Position numbers and translations under genes: made by a program
DNA from: GCA-2718815 sp963578105
GTDB taxonomy: Bacteria; Planctomycetota; Planctomycetia; Pirellulales; Pirellulaceae
Direction of reading: 5' to 3'
Assembly: GCA_963578105.1 (NCBI GenBank)
Contig: CAUZBP010000017.1
Span: 7,568 to 71,567, forward strand
Length of the DNA stretch: 64,000 bases
In this document: positions 27,944-37,474 of the stretch, piece after piece
How the letters are laid out: each line of letters opens with the position of its first letter
Position numbering within the stretch: position 1 is the first letter of the stretch
The notes under the pieces: model-generated
The model's database searches: none
Told to the model about the DNA's origin: nothing
The model's input: the letters and a program-made list of their open reading frames with translations, nothing else

Positions 27944-28735
27944 CTATTTGAGTACAACCCGGCGAATAACGCGTTCGAAAATGCCTGGGGCAAAGCGTTT
28001 CAAATAAACCGCCATGCGCTCCTTACCGGCAATGTTCACCTCGCTTTTACCTCGCAATACGGATCCTATGATCCGTTGTGCACTGATGTCTGGTTGCATT
28101 CCGTCGCCAATATTTTCGTCCAGTTTCCCAAAAGGGGTTCCGTCCGGAGTCAGGGCGTTGATGGACGCGTTAGTACGCGTGAAACCGGGGCACACGATCG
28201 TGACGAGCACTCCTGACCCGTAAATTTCCGCACGCAGACTATCAAAAAACCCGTGCAACGCGTGCTTAGAAGCTGCGTATCCAGAACGTGTCGCCGCACC
28301 GCATTTCCCTAATAAACTGCTATAAACAACGATATGTCCGGCGCCGCGCTGAACCATCTTAGGTAGCACCGTTTTGGTCAGGGCCACGGTTCCAAAAAAA
28401 TTCAACTCCATGATTCGACGGTCCACTTCCATGATCGTGTCCATCGCCATACCGCGCTGGGTGATTCCCGCCATGTTCATGAGGAAATCGACCCGTGAGT
28501 AACGGTCGTACACCTGCTGGGCAGCGAGGGGCAGTGAGTCTTCGTGGGTTACATCGAACGGCAGAACAAGATGCGCATCGGGTCGGTCACAGGCTTGTTG
28601 CACGTCTTGCAACACTTCCCGCCGGCGTGCGGACAGTACAACACAAACGCCCCGCTGAGAGAGCGCCAAAGCCAGTTCCCGTCCGATTCCAGATGAGGCT
28701 CCTGTGATCCAGGCAACTTTGCCTTTAAGCGACAT
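27944..28735 (-). CDS. SDR family NAD(P)-dependent oxidoreductase
   Basis: A 263-residue classical short-chain dehydrogenase. GASSGIGRELALAL binds the cofactor, DVTHED caps the adenine, NMAG replaces the usual NNAG, and the catalytic Ser and YAASK motifs are present (VVYSSLLGKCG..SGYAASKHAL). The ATG at 28735 is chosen because the SDR fold starts there; the frame is open to 28864. It overlaps the end of the preceding broken SDR gene by about 11 bases and sits 12 bases before the desaturase, so the three form an operon. The substrate is probably lipid-related, by context. Confidence 0.88.
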   Translation of the reverse strand: MSLKGKVAWITGASSGIGRELALALSQRGVCVVLSARRREVLQDVQQACDRPDAHLVLPFDVTHEDSLPLAAQQVYDRYSRVDFLMNMAGITQRGMAMDTIMEVDRRIMELNFFGTVALTKTVLPKMVQRGAGHIVVYSSLLGKCGAATRSGYAASKHALHGFFDSLRAEIYGSGVLVTIVCPGFTRTNASINALTPDGTPFGKLDENIGDGMQPDISAQRIIGSVLRGKSEVNIAGKERMAVYLKRFAPGIFERVIRRVVLK

Positions 28736-29583
28736 GGCGGATTTCCTTCGGCTCCCGCGATCGTTTCTCAATGCGAAATTTCCGAAACATCCGGCGCCGA
28801 CGACGGAGCAAACTGGTCGCGACGGGTGGAAAGAAGCGATAACACCACCATTCGAAAGCCGCATAAGGATGCACAGTGATTACTGACCAGTTACGCCTGA
28901 CCCCTTTTAAGATTCTGCGCACACAACGTTCGATCGACATTGCCGGCACAGGAACCGCCGCCAAGAACCCCTCGTGATCAAGGTTCTTATACACCGTGGT
29001 TTTGTAGACCGGCGTTGCGATATTGAAAGGACACACAACGTTGACTCGAACTACCCAGGTCTTCGGCCTCAACACGTAGCGAGTTCGAAAGACCCACCAC
29101 GGCATGCTTGGAAGTGGCATAGGGTATCATGCCGGGTCGCAGAACTAGACCAGAAGCGGAAGAAATATTGACGATCTGTCCAAACCCCTGACGCACCATC
29201 ACGGGAAAGCAAGCATGAACACCGTGAATGACCCCCCACAGATTCACATCGATAACCTTCTTCCAGTCCGAGAGTTCCACGTCACGCAAATCTCCGGCCA
29301 ACCCGACTCCCGCATTATTCACCAGCAGGTCCAGCCGTCCATATTTGGCAAGTGTAAGCCCCACGGCGTCTTGTGCGTCTTGAGAAGATCGAACGTCGAG
29401 CCCGCAGCCCAGGGCCCGATGACCCTGGGCATTCAATTGGTCGGCAAGTCGTACGGCCGAGTCTTGATCGACGTCTGTCACAACAACACATGCTTTTCGT
29501 TCGGCAAGGCTTTGGGCCAGCCCGCCACCGATCCCAGAAGCTGCTCCTGTAATGAGACAAACTTTGTCGTGATAGTAATCCAA
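28725..29583 (-). pseudogene. SDR family oxidoreductase with a +1 frameshift
   Basis: The first gene of the SDR-SDR-desaturase operon. From a TTG start at 29583 (a TGA lies just upstream in frame) it reads KVCLITGAASGIGGGLAQSL, NNAGVG, NISSASGLVLRPGMIPYATSKHA, then SLRVEAEDLG, where homology stops. The adjacent frame continues VRVNVVCPFNIATPVYKTT through to a Trp-rich C-terminus ending at 28725. Removing one base (T at 29052 on the plus strand) joins the two as DLG-VRVNVV, the expected SDR sequence. The cofactor and catalytic motifs lie before the lesion, but the C-terminal substrate-binding third is lost. No slippery heptamer is seen at the site. Confidence 0.82.
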
Positions 29584-30108
29584 TGCTCACCACCCCTGTT
29601 CGACGCACCCCGATGAACGGCCTTGTTACCCCGAAAAATTCGTCGCGATGTCGGCTGCTTGCGCAGATTTCCTGATAGGAACGCCTGCCTGTTTACGCAG
29701 GCACACACTGGTTGATATCGCGCCGAAAGTCTTTTCCTATCTATCGAAACCTCGTAGTTTCACAAACTTTCGCCAGAAGTGTTCGGCTGGAGACCGGCCC
29801 ACTAATTCCCCGAGTGTTTGGAATGTGCCAGCTACTCTGGCACTGACGCGACAGCGGACTCCACGAGGACCAAACAAAATTTAAAAGTCGAGGACCCTTA
29901 GAACTGCACTTGACCGCTGCGCTCGTCATGGCTATTTATCTCGCTCCTTTCTTTTTACTTTTGTGTTTCGATCGAGTTCCCGCGCTATTCAAGCGCTTGG
30001 CAATTCGGGTCAAATAGACTTTTCCTGGTTTGCTTTGTTCACTCCAAAGTTTCAGGTGTCGACGCACCACAGATCGCATACACCCCCTCACATCTCAAGC
30101 GACTGGCT
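29584..30108. other. Intergenic region between divergent units
   Basis: About 525 bases between the SDR operon and the secretin gene. The only structure I see is a 6-bp hairpin, GCCTGC/GCAGGC at 29683-29702. No clear promoter pair or coding region is visible. Confidence 0.5.
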
Positions 30109-33100
30109 ATGATTTGCAATCAAACAATCCAACTAAGAGTCACCCTACGTTGGCTGACCTTTTGTACAATTCTGTTCCCATTTACGGCTAATCGTTTAGT
30201 CTGGGCGGAATTGCCAAGCAGCTCATTTTCACTGATGGTGTCTCGTACGGTGATTGGGCAGTCGCCTACCAGAGAGATCAAAAGGGCCAACGACATTCTC
30301 CATAATGCAAGAGTTGCGTTAGAACGTGGAGATTTTGAACAGGCCACCTCCTTGATTGAGCAAGCCGAGGCACTGGGGATCCAACGCGACGCTTCTTTTT
30401 CTGCGCATCCCAACTCCCCGCAGAAGCTACGACAGGAACTCAAGGCAATGCGCGGCAACGTTTTTCCGACACGGCGTGGAAAATCAAAACGGCTACTCCC
30501 TTCCCTCTTCGGGAGAAGAAACGATCCTGGCTCGACGGAAATACCCCAAGACCCTTTCCGGGTTCATCCCAACGAAGAAGAACAGCTTGCGAATCTGCTG
30601 GACAACAGCAAAATTCGCGCGCAAGAATATCTCTCCAACGGACAACTTGCCCTGTCGCAGCGCAACTACAACGGTGCTGTATCGTGGTACAGAAAGGCAG
30701 CAGCACTCAATGTCCAGTTTGAACCCGAAGAGTATTCTCCCGAGCAATTGCTCGAAGACTTACGTCTGACGGGCATCGTGAACCTCAACGGATTCGATAG
30801 ATACTCGCAACCTGTCGACACCAGTACACCTCAACTGAACCCGTTTACTCAATCAGGAAACTCGCCAGCCGGTGAGCTTTCCTTGAACTCCAATGCGATC
30901 GCAGCATCTCCGAATCTATTCGGCCAGGGAGCGAACGGGCTTGTCAATCCTTTCGTTGACAACACACAGCCTTTCGTTGACAACACACAGCCTTTCGTTG
31001 ACAACACACAGCCTTTCGTTGACAACACACAGCCTTTCGTTGACAACACACAGGTCACGCCCCCTACCGATGCGTTAAATTTCGACACCGGCTATCAGCC
31101 ATTCCCGACCGAAGCGGGGGTGGCCTCCCTGACAGAACCTCCTTTACCACAGACGCCGAAATCGACGTTAGACCCCAACTTCGCCGCGTTGGCAGGACCC
31201 CAATCTACGGATTACAGCCGCTCCCCCGCCGAAGGAACGATCGGCAGCACCAATAGAGCCGGTTCGGGTCCCAGACCGGAGCAGGCCTTCGCAAATCATA
31301 CGGCAACAGGGGCACAAAATAATCCTGGCGTGTCGCCGGTCCAAGCACCCAGGCGAGGCGGTCTTCTGGCTTCCGCCGCAGCCCAACTTGCTGAGGGACC
31401 ACAAAATGAAACCGGTGAACAGCCCGGAAACGGTATCGCTGCGGCAATCTATAACCCTGCCAGTGACAGCTCTCAAAATCGTTTGGCAAACACGGTCCCC
31501 GGACGGGAAACACCTGTCACCAGTCCCTTTCTCGGTCCCCAGAAATCGGCGCGAGCCGGGGATTCAGCAACCAACAACGCAGACACGGCACGCGGTCACT
31601 TTACCAAGGCTCTGGAAGAGAATTCAAAACCGGGTCCCAACGAGCGCCAGCAGCTTCAAGACCGGGTGCAACTGTTCAACGCTCAACAGAATCCCGTACC
31701 TCCGCCTCGGAATCAACCTTCGGCAGTTGACACCGTTGAAGCACAACAGGCCCTGCTGTGGCGACAATGGGTCAGTGACGTGACGCACCTCCAACGAGAG
31801 GCTGAAAAACTTGAGCAAACAGATCCGTTTGAGGCGTTGAAGAGTCTCAACGAACTCAAACAGCGTATCAAAGCTTCGGCCCTGTCGAAAAAGTCTCGCA
31901 ACAGACTGGCTGTCCGCGTCGATGCGACCTTAAGACGTCTGGAAACTTTTATTGACCAGAACAGGGCGGACCTTGAACTGGACCAAGAAAACCAAGCTGT
32001 ACTCGACGACATCCGGCGGGGTAGAGAACTCGAACTGGAAACTCAAAGAAAGCTGGCTGAGTTGGTCGACCAGTTCAATGAATTACTCGACCAACGACGC
32101 TATGCAGAAGCCCGTCTCGTTGCCCGACAAGCACGTGAGCTTGCCCCTGAAAACGAGCTGACCACGGTTTTGGTTTGGAAAAGTGACTTCATCCAACGCA
32201 ATGCGCGAAACGTGAGTTTTTCTGACCTGAAAAATGACGGTTTCCTCGGAACCATGGAAAGCACCACCGAGTCCTCGCTCGGCTTTGACGACCGTGATCC
32301 CCTCAAATTTCCCAACCAGAGGGACTGGGAAAATCTCTCCAGAAGGCGCCTCAAGGGAGTCGGGGATCCACAGTCGCACCTCTCGGAATCCGAACGGGAA
32401 ATTTATCGGCAGCTGAAGGCACCTGTGGAGGTGCATTTCAATAATCGGCCTCTGAAAGACGTGATGGATACGTTGTCCAACCTGACCAGCGTCAACATCT
32501 TTTTGGATCCCTTGGGAATGATGGCCGAAGGGGTAACGAGTGACGAACCGGTTACACTCAATCTTTCCGGCAAGCCAATTTCCCTGAAAAGCGCGCTGAC
32601 GCTCATCCTGGAACCATTGCGATTGAGCTACGTGATTCGCAACGAAGTACTCAAAATCACCAGTGAACAGATGAAAGACTCGGAAGTCTACCCCCATGTT
32701 TATAACGTGGCCGACCTGGTGACTCCGATACCCAATTTTGTCCCGAGCCACAACTTGGGCATGCCTGCTGCAATGGCCGCAGCCCATGACGCTCTCGGCT
32801 ATGGCAAGATTGGAGGAAAGTCCTACAGTGGACCCTTGATATTAGCTTCCCAAGAAGGAGGTCAGCAGGGTGCCGCAACCAGCCCATCCGTGTTGAGCCA
32901 GATGTTGGGGGGCGGTGTTCCCATGGCAGGTCGAAGCCGGGGTTCCCGACAATCGATTGTTCCAGGGCCTGGTGGACTGGGAGGAGCGGCATCGGCAGAT
33001 TTCGATTCACTGATTGAATTGATCACCACGACCATCAAGCCCGACACTTGGGAGGAAGTAGGTGGCAGCGGTGCCATCCAGGAGTTTGAGGGTACCTTGA

Positions 33101-34215
33101 GTTTGGTCGTGACCCAAACTCAGGATGTGCATGAAGAGATTGCCGACCTGTTGGAACAGTTGCGGCGCCTGCAAGATTTGCAAGTGACCATCGAGGTGCG
33201 GTACATCGTGCTCTCCGATAATTTCTTCGAGAAAATGGGGGTCGATTTTAACTTCGATATCGACGACAACACGGGACTCGGCTATAACGACATGACGGTT
33301 CGAAACGACGACGGTGGTGGAGGTGGAGGCGGAGACGAGGGGCCCGCCAGAGGGTGGATCAATGAATCAATCTCAAGGCCTGACGTCGGCCCCAGCACAA
33401 CAATCGGTCTGAACGCCGGTGGTCCCACAGCGGATCTCGATCTCCAATTCCGCCAGGGTAGTTTTGCAGCTTCAGCTCCGGTCTTTGGCGGGTTTGATCC
33501 GGAATCCGCGGCTAACTTCGGTTTTGCCATCCTTAGCGATATCGAAGCGTTCTTTCTGATTCAAGCGACACAGGGAGACAGCCGCAGCAATATTATGCAA
33601 TCTCCCAAAGTGACACTGTTCAATGGCCAGCAGGCTTCGATCAGTGATCAGTCTCAAAGGCCCTTTGTGACAAGTGTGATTCCGGTGGTTGGTGATTTCG
33701 CGGCAGCACAACAGCCAGTGATCACCGTTCTGAGCGAGGGAACTTCGTTGAGTGTTCAGGCGGTCATTTCACCGGATCGTCGTTTTGTGCGTCTCACGTT
33801 AGTACCCTTCTTCAGCAAAATCGGACACGTTTCAACGTTCACGTTCACCGGCAGTTCCTCGTCCAGTTCTGGTAGTGCTGCGGTTGACCCCAGTGACGAG
33901 AGGAACAACGTGCAAAACGAAGTCGAAACCTTTAGCTCCGGCACGACCGTTCAGTTGCCCGAGTTTAAGTTCGTCACAGTCAATACAACGGTCAGTGTGC
34001 CTGACGGAGGCACCATCCTCTTAGGCGGTATCAAGCGTCTTTCAGAAGGACGCGTTGAACGTGGCGTACCAATGTTGTCCAAGCTTCCCTACGTGAATCG
34101 GCTATTCACGAACGTAGGAATCGGACGTGAAGCGGAGAGTCTGATGCTGATGGTCACCCCGCGGATCATCATCAAAGAGGAAGAAGAAGAGATGCTGATG
34201 GGTGCCACGCCCTGA
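30109..34215 (+). CDS. Large secretin (type II/III secretion GspD-like) family protein
   Basis: A 1368-residue outer-membrane secretin-type protein. A signal peptide (about 1-35) is followed by a helical TPR-like region, a long Pro/Asn/Gln-rich low-complexity stretch (about 225-550) with five PFVDNTQ repeats (281-315), and a coiled-coil/helical part (about 550-720). A secretin N-type domain starts near 772 (VEVHFNNRPLKDVMDTLSNL). A Gly-rich loop lies near 1072, and the secretin domain runs about 1155-1355 with NIMQSPKVTLFNGQQA and VSVPDGGTILLGGIKR. The acidic end is EEEEEE-rich. It is about twice the usual GspD length, with the extra part at the N-terminus. No other secretion gene is adjacent. 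Confidence 0.88.
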   Translation: MICNQTIQLRVTLRWLTFCTILFPFTANRLVWAELPSSSFSLMVSRTVIGQSPTREIKRANDILHNARVALERGDFEQATSLIEQAEALGIQRDASFSAHPNSPQKLRQELKAMRGNVFPTRRGKSKRLLPSLFGRRNDPGSTEIPQDPFRVHPNEEEQLANLLDNSKIRAQEYLSNGQLALSQRNYNGAVSWYRKAAALNVQFEPEEYSPEQLLEDLRLTGIVNLNGFDRYSQPVDTSTPQLNPFTQSGNSPAGELSLNSNAIAASPNLFGQGANGLVNPFVDNTQPFVDNTQPFVDNTQPFVDNTQPFVDNTQVTPPTDALNFDTGYQPFPTEAGVASLTEPPLPQTPKSTLDPNFAALAGPQSTDYSRSPAEGTIGSTNRAGSGPRPEQAFANHTATGAQNNPGVSPVQAPRRGGLLASAAAQLAEGPQNETGEQPGNGIAAAIYNPASDSSQNRLANTVPGRETPVTSPFLGPQKSARAGDSATNNADTARGHFTKALEENSKPGPNERQQLQDRVQLFNAQQNPVPPPRNQPSAVDTVEAQQALLWRQWVSDVTHLQREAEKLEQTDPFEALKSLNELKQRIKASALSKKSRNRLAVRVDATLRRLETFIDQNRADLELDQENQAVLDDIRRGRELELETQRKLAELVDQFNELLDQRRYAEARLVARQARELAPENELTTVLVWKSDFIQRNARNVSFSDLKNDGFLGTMESTTESSLGFDDRDPLKFPNQRDWENLSRRRLKGVGDPQSHLSESEREIYRQLKAPVEVHFNNRPLKDVMDTLSNLTSVNIFLDPLGMMAEGVTSDEPVTLNLSGKPISLKSALTLILEPLRLSYVIRNEVLKITSEQMKDSEVYPHVYNVADLVTPIPNFVPSHNLGMPAAMAAAHDALGYGKIGGKSYSGPLILASQEGGQQGAATSPSVLSQMLGGGVPMAGRSRGSRQSIVPGPGGLGGAASADFDSLIELITTTIKPDTWEEVGGSGAIQEFEGTLSLVVTQTQDVHEEIADLLEQLRRLQDLQVTIEVRYIVLSDNFFEKMGVDFNFDIDDNTGLGYNDMTVRNDDGGGGGGGDEGPARGWINESISRPDVGPSTTIGLNAGGPTADLDLQFRQGSFAASAPVFGGFDPESAANFGFAILSDIEAFFLIQATQGDSRSNIMQSPKVTLFNGQQASISDQSQRPFVTSVIPVVGDFAAAQQPVITVLSEGTSLSVQAVISPDRRFVRLTLVPFFSKIGHVSTFTFTGSSSSSSGSAAVDPSDERNNVQNEVETFSSGTTVQLPEFKFVTVNTTVSVPDGGTILLGGIKRLSEGRVERGVPMLSKLPYVNRLFTNVGIGREAESLMLMVTPRIIIKEEEEEMLMGATP
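30949..31053 (+). repeat. Five perfect 21-bp tandem repeats inside the secretin gene
   Basis: Units start at 30949, 30970, 30991, 31012 and 31033, each encoding PFVDNTQ. The five copies are identical at the nucleotide level, including third positions, so they arose by recent expansion. The period is a multiple of three, so copy-number change keeps the frame. Confidence 0.97.
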
Positions 34216-34217
34216 CG

Positions 34218-34607
34218 ATGGCGAAACACTCCCTTCTGATTGCCGGCATACTAGGAGCCTTGGGTGTTTTTCTGGGGGCTTTCGGGGCACATGCGCTCCC
34301 CAATGTTCTCGGAACCATGGGAGTCGAACCAGTAGAGATCGAAGACCGCTGTGAAGTTTTTGAAACCGCAGTGAAATATCATCTCTACCACGCGCTGGCC
34401 CTGGTGGGGGTTGGCCTGGTTGCCCAACAGCGTACCGGAAAAGCGGTCAATATCTCAGCAATCGCCTTCCTCCTGGGAATTGTTTTCTTCTCGGGCTGTT
34501 TGTATCTGCTGGTATTCACCGGAATCAAGCTGTTGGGTGCCGTCGTTCCTCTAGGAGGCAGTTCATTCATTGTGGGTTGGACTGCTCTGGCATTTGCCGG
34601 TCGGTGA
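34218..34607 (+). CDS. DUF423 family small membrane protein
   Basis: A 129-residue inner-membrane protein with about four hydrophobic helices. It starts LLIAGILGALGVFLGAFGAHAL, the hallmark of DUF423 (YgdD in E. coli), and contains FETAVKYHLYHALALVGVG and FFSGCLYLLVFTG. The function of the family is not established. Its ATG lies 2 bases past the secretin stop codon, so the two are probably co-transcribed, though a functional link is not implied. Confidence 0.9.
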   Translation: MAKHSLLIAGILGALGVFLGAFGAHALPNVLGTMGVEPVEIEDRCEVFETAVKYHLYHALALVGVGLVAQQRTGKAVNISAIAFLLGIVFFSGCLYLLVFTGIKLLGAVVPLGGSSFIVGWTALAFAGR

Positions 34608-34908
34608 AGACCAAAGTTAAAGGCCCCCGGTCCCGTTGACCCGGGTTGCCTCAGCATTGCACACCTTTTTTCTGCGTGTGGCGCACCTGGACGACAGCTT
34701 GGATTCCTTCGAATACTACTGAGACAGGGACAACCAACTACTTCTTCCATCACTTCACCTCGCTTGCCGTCATGTGGGTTTCCACAAGCTTGGTGTTGTT
34801 CGTTACAGGTTGGCCATTCGTTGTGAAGACATGTAAAACCCCGGACCAGACAAAGAGTCACGCTCTACCTCGTGACACAATACCCTCGTCTTGTTACGCT
34901 GGCGGTCC

Positions 34909-35961
34909 ATGAGCGAACTCCAGCAACACACGCCGATTGCGCTGATTGGTGCCGGTCCGATTGGTTTAGAAACCGCAATTCAAATGAACCGGTCCGGTTT
35001 GGAGTACTTGCACTTCGAAAAAGGCCAGGTGGCGGCAACCATCATGGCCTATCCGCCCGGTACAATTTATTTCAGTTCGCCGGAACGGATTGCCATTGCC
35101 GGGATCCCGATTCCGAACGTCAGCCAAACCAAGACCACGAAAGAACAATACATCGCCTACCTGCGCTCAGTCGCCGAAGCTTTCGACCTGCAAATTCGCA
35201 ACTACGAGCCTGTGGAGAACATCCGGCAAACCGACACCGGCGGTTTCTTGCTACAGACAACGACAGCCTGCGGAACAAGAACACACACCTACACATCAGA
35301 CAAAGTCATCCTCGCCATTGGTGACATGGCGTTTCCCCGGCGCTTAGAAATTCCGGGTGAGCAGCTTTCACACGTATCACACACATTCGCGGAACCACAC
35401 ACTTATTTCCGTAAGAAAGTCTTGATTGTGGGTGGCAAGAATTCGGCGGCAGAAGCAGCTCTGCGTTGTTTCCGAGCGGGTGCAGACGTGGCTCTGAGCT
35501 ACCGCGGGGATCAGCTGAACGATCGTTCCATCAAGTACTGGATCTATCCCGAGTTACAGGGACTGATCAAACGAGGAAAGATTGAGTCGTATTTCAATTC
35601 GAAACCTGTTGCGATCACTCCTGACACTATCCAGTTACAAACAACTGGTCATGAAGCGGAAACATTCTCGGTCGAAGCGGACTTTGTTTTGCTCTTAACG
35701 GGATTTCAACCGGACCAGAAACTCTTTCGGCAGTTAGGGGTCAAGCTCGAGGGACCTGAGCGGGCACCGGTGTACAACGCAGATACCATGGAAACGAATG
35801 TGCCTGGAGTGTATGTCGCCGGAACTGCTTTGGCTGGCGAGCAGAAAAAGTATCGTCTCTTCATCGAGAATTGCCACATTCACGCACAACGTATTACTCA
35901 CGCCCTGCTGGGCAAGGAACCCCCGCCGGCCGACAACCCCTGGGATCTACCAGAAAATTGA
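34909..35961 (+). CDS. YpdA-family FAD-dependent (thioredoxin/bacillithiol disulfide reductase-like) oxidoreductase
   Basis: A 350-residue flavoprotein with two dinucleotide-binding motifs: ALIGAGPIGLETAIQMNRSG for FAD near the N-terminus and LIVGGKNSAAEAALRCFRAGADV for NADPH in the middle. The segment TIYFSSPERIAIAGIPIP and the C-terminal PVYNADTMETNVPGVYVAGT match the YpdA group. There is no CxxC redox motif, as in YpdA. YpdA reduces bacillithiol disulfide in Firmicutes; whether this organism makes bacillithiol cannot be judged here. The start at 34909 is chosen over 34891 because the flavin motif begins soon after it. Confidence 0.85.
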   Translation: MSELQQHTPIALIGAGPIGLETAIQMNRSGLEYLHFEKGQVAATIMAYPPGTIYFSSPERIAIAGIPIPNVSQTKTTKEQYIAYLRSVAEAFDLQIRNYEPVENIRQTDTGGFLLQTTTACGTRTHTYTSDKVILAIGDMAFPRRLEIPGEQLSHVSHTFAEPHTYFRKKVLIVGGKNSAAEAALRCFRAGADVALSYRGDQLNDRSIKYWIYPELQGLIKRGKIESYFNSKPVAITPDTIQLQTTGHEAETFSVEADFVLLLTGFQPDQKLFRQLGVKLEGPERAPVYNADTMETNVPGVYVAGTALAGEQKKYRLFIENCHIHAQRITHALLGKEPPPADNPWDLPEN

Positions 35962-36137
35962 GCCCGATTTCCCGATCGTGACTTGTCAGCCCCCAGACAC
36001 AGGGCAGCCACGCACTCCACTTTGCGGTAAATTAGCGGGGGGGGGTTACCTGTTTGTCTCGTCCCTTGCCGCGTGACCTACAGTTTCTCCATTTCGCTTT
36101 TCAGACCTGTGATTGAAGCCTTGCCGAAGGAACTGCC

Positions 36138-36749
36138 ATGCAACACCGTGTCACCAACCTGACTGTGATGACATTTGTCTTTCTCTCGTTCTGCTGGCTG
36201 TCAAGTGACGGCAGGAGTGATGAGGGATTCGTCAGCCTTTTCAACGGCCAGGATCTTAGCGGTTGGAAGGCCAGCGAAAACGGCAACTTCTCGGTAGAAG
36301 ACGGAGCGATCGTTGTCCGTGGCAATCGGGCTCACCTGTTTACCATCAGTGAATATCAAAATTTCGACTTTACGTGCGAAATCCTGACGCAACCAGGTTC
36401 CAATTCGGGCATCTATTTCCACACGGCTTACGAGGAGACCTGGCCAAGCAGGGGTTATGAGGTCCAGGTCAACTGCACTCACAGCGATCCAGTTAAAAAT
36501 GGCAGCCTGTGGGGTGTGGTCAAAAATTACAATGCACGGGTGAAGGACAACGAGTGGTACGCGATGCAGATTACCGTTGAAGGCCAAAACATCGTAACAC
36601 GCGTCAATGGTGAAACCGTCGTGGATTACACGGAACCGGCCGGAGTAACCGCCGCACGTCGCATCGGAAAGGGTTCGATCGCCCTGCAGGCGCATGATCC
36701 CAAAAGCGTCGTCAGGTACCGCAACATCCGGCTCAAGCAACTGAAATAA
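36138..36749 (+). CDS. Secreted DUF1080 (3-keto-disaccharide hydrolase) family protein
   Basis: A 203-residue exported protein with a signal peptide (about 1-28) and one concanavalin-like beta-sandwich domain. Landmarks: FVSLFNGQDLSGWKA, FSVEDGAIVVRGNRAHLFT, QNFDFTCEI..PGSNSGIYFHTAYEETWPSRGYEVQVN, and GSIALQAHDPKSVVRYRNIRLKQL at the end. The family is greatly expanded in planctomycetes, and members hydrolyse 3-keto-glycosides or bind polysaccharide. This copy has no dockerin or cytochrome fusion. It is a single-gene unit. Confidence 0.92.
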   Translation: MQHRVTNLTVMTFVFLSFCWLSSDGRSDEGFVSLFNGQDLSGWKASENGNFSVEDGAIVVRGNRAHLFTISEYQNFDFTCEILTQPGSNSGIYFHTAYEETWPSRGYEVQVNCTHSDPVKNGSLWGVVKNYNARVKDNEWYAMQITVEGQNIVTRVNGETVVDYTEPAGVTAARRIGKGSIALQAHDPKSVVRYRNIRLKQLK

Positions 36750-37474
36750 TCGGCGCAGGAACCCGTTCTTGAAAGGTGCCGAAATGGAAATTAATCTGGC
36801 AGCGCTTTCTGCCGCGGCGACCGCCGTCGTTCTAAAGTTGCTGGCACCCGTCCGGCAGTAACCCGGGGACCAGCTCCCTTGGGCAACAGGAACAGTAAAC
36901 AACGGTTTTGTTCACGAGAGACACAGCGGAATTCAAAACCGGACAGAGCGGATCAGCAACGGACGCCGTCCAGATTTTTCTTTCCCATTTCAACGTTTTT
37001 CGACCTGGGCACTCACCGTCCCGAATCGCAGCACAGGCCCACGTCAGGTGCGTTGGTGATTCACAAGTCGGGGCGAGACATAGAACCTGTTTGTCGATTC
37101 GCATCCGACGGAACGAGCAGCCGCTCAACCAACCGGTTTGAGTCCGGATTCCATCAGCGTCTGGTAGTCTGGGCAGTGGCGGAAAACAATGTGGCTCCAC
37201 CTGGAAAGGACCTGGCCGGTCCAACCCCCGGCTTACGTATTACGGTCCACCCAATTTTCGACGTCCGCCGATTGCATTGTCAGTAGAATGGCTTAGAATA
37301 CGTGGCTCATCCCATGCTCAAGCATGGTGTTTGCCAGTTCGTCAAGTTGGCACGTGGCAGAATGCGACCTTCAACCGCGAAGTTGTTTCTCCATCCTTGA
37401 GAGACGACCAAGCGACGCTTAGTTTCACCGGGAAACACAATAGATTCACTGTATTTTAAGGAGCAAAGTGCGAC
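36750..37474. other. Long intergenic region before glutamine synthetase
   Basis: About 725 bases without a gene I can support. The open frames here lack ribosome-binding sites and protein-like composition. The last 100 bases should carry the glutamine synthetase promoter, where only a weak TTGAGA/TAGTTT pair near 37397-37425 is seen. Confidence 0.5.

Noticed and set aside
29040..29070. Programmed ribosomal frameshift in the SDR gene
   Set aside because: No X-XXY-YYZ slippery heptamer, strong internal Shine-Dalgarno or following pseudoknot is visible at the shift site; a one-base insertion fits exactly.
30949..31053. CRISPR array
   Set aside because: Units are contiguous with no spacers and translate in frame as PFVDNTQ; it is a protein-coding tandem repeat.
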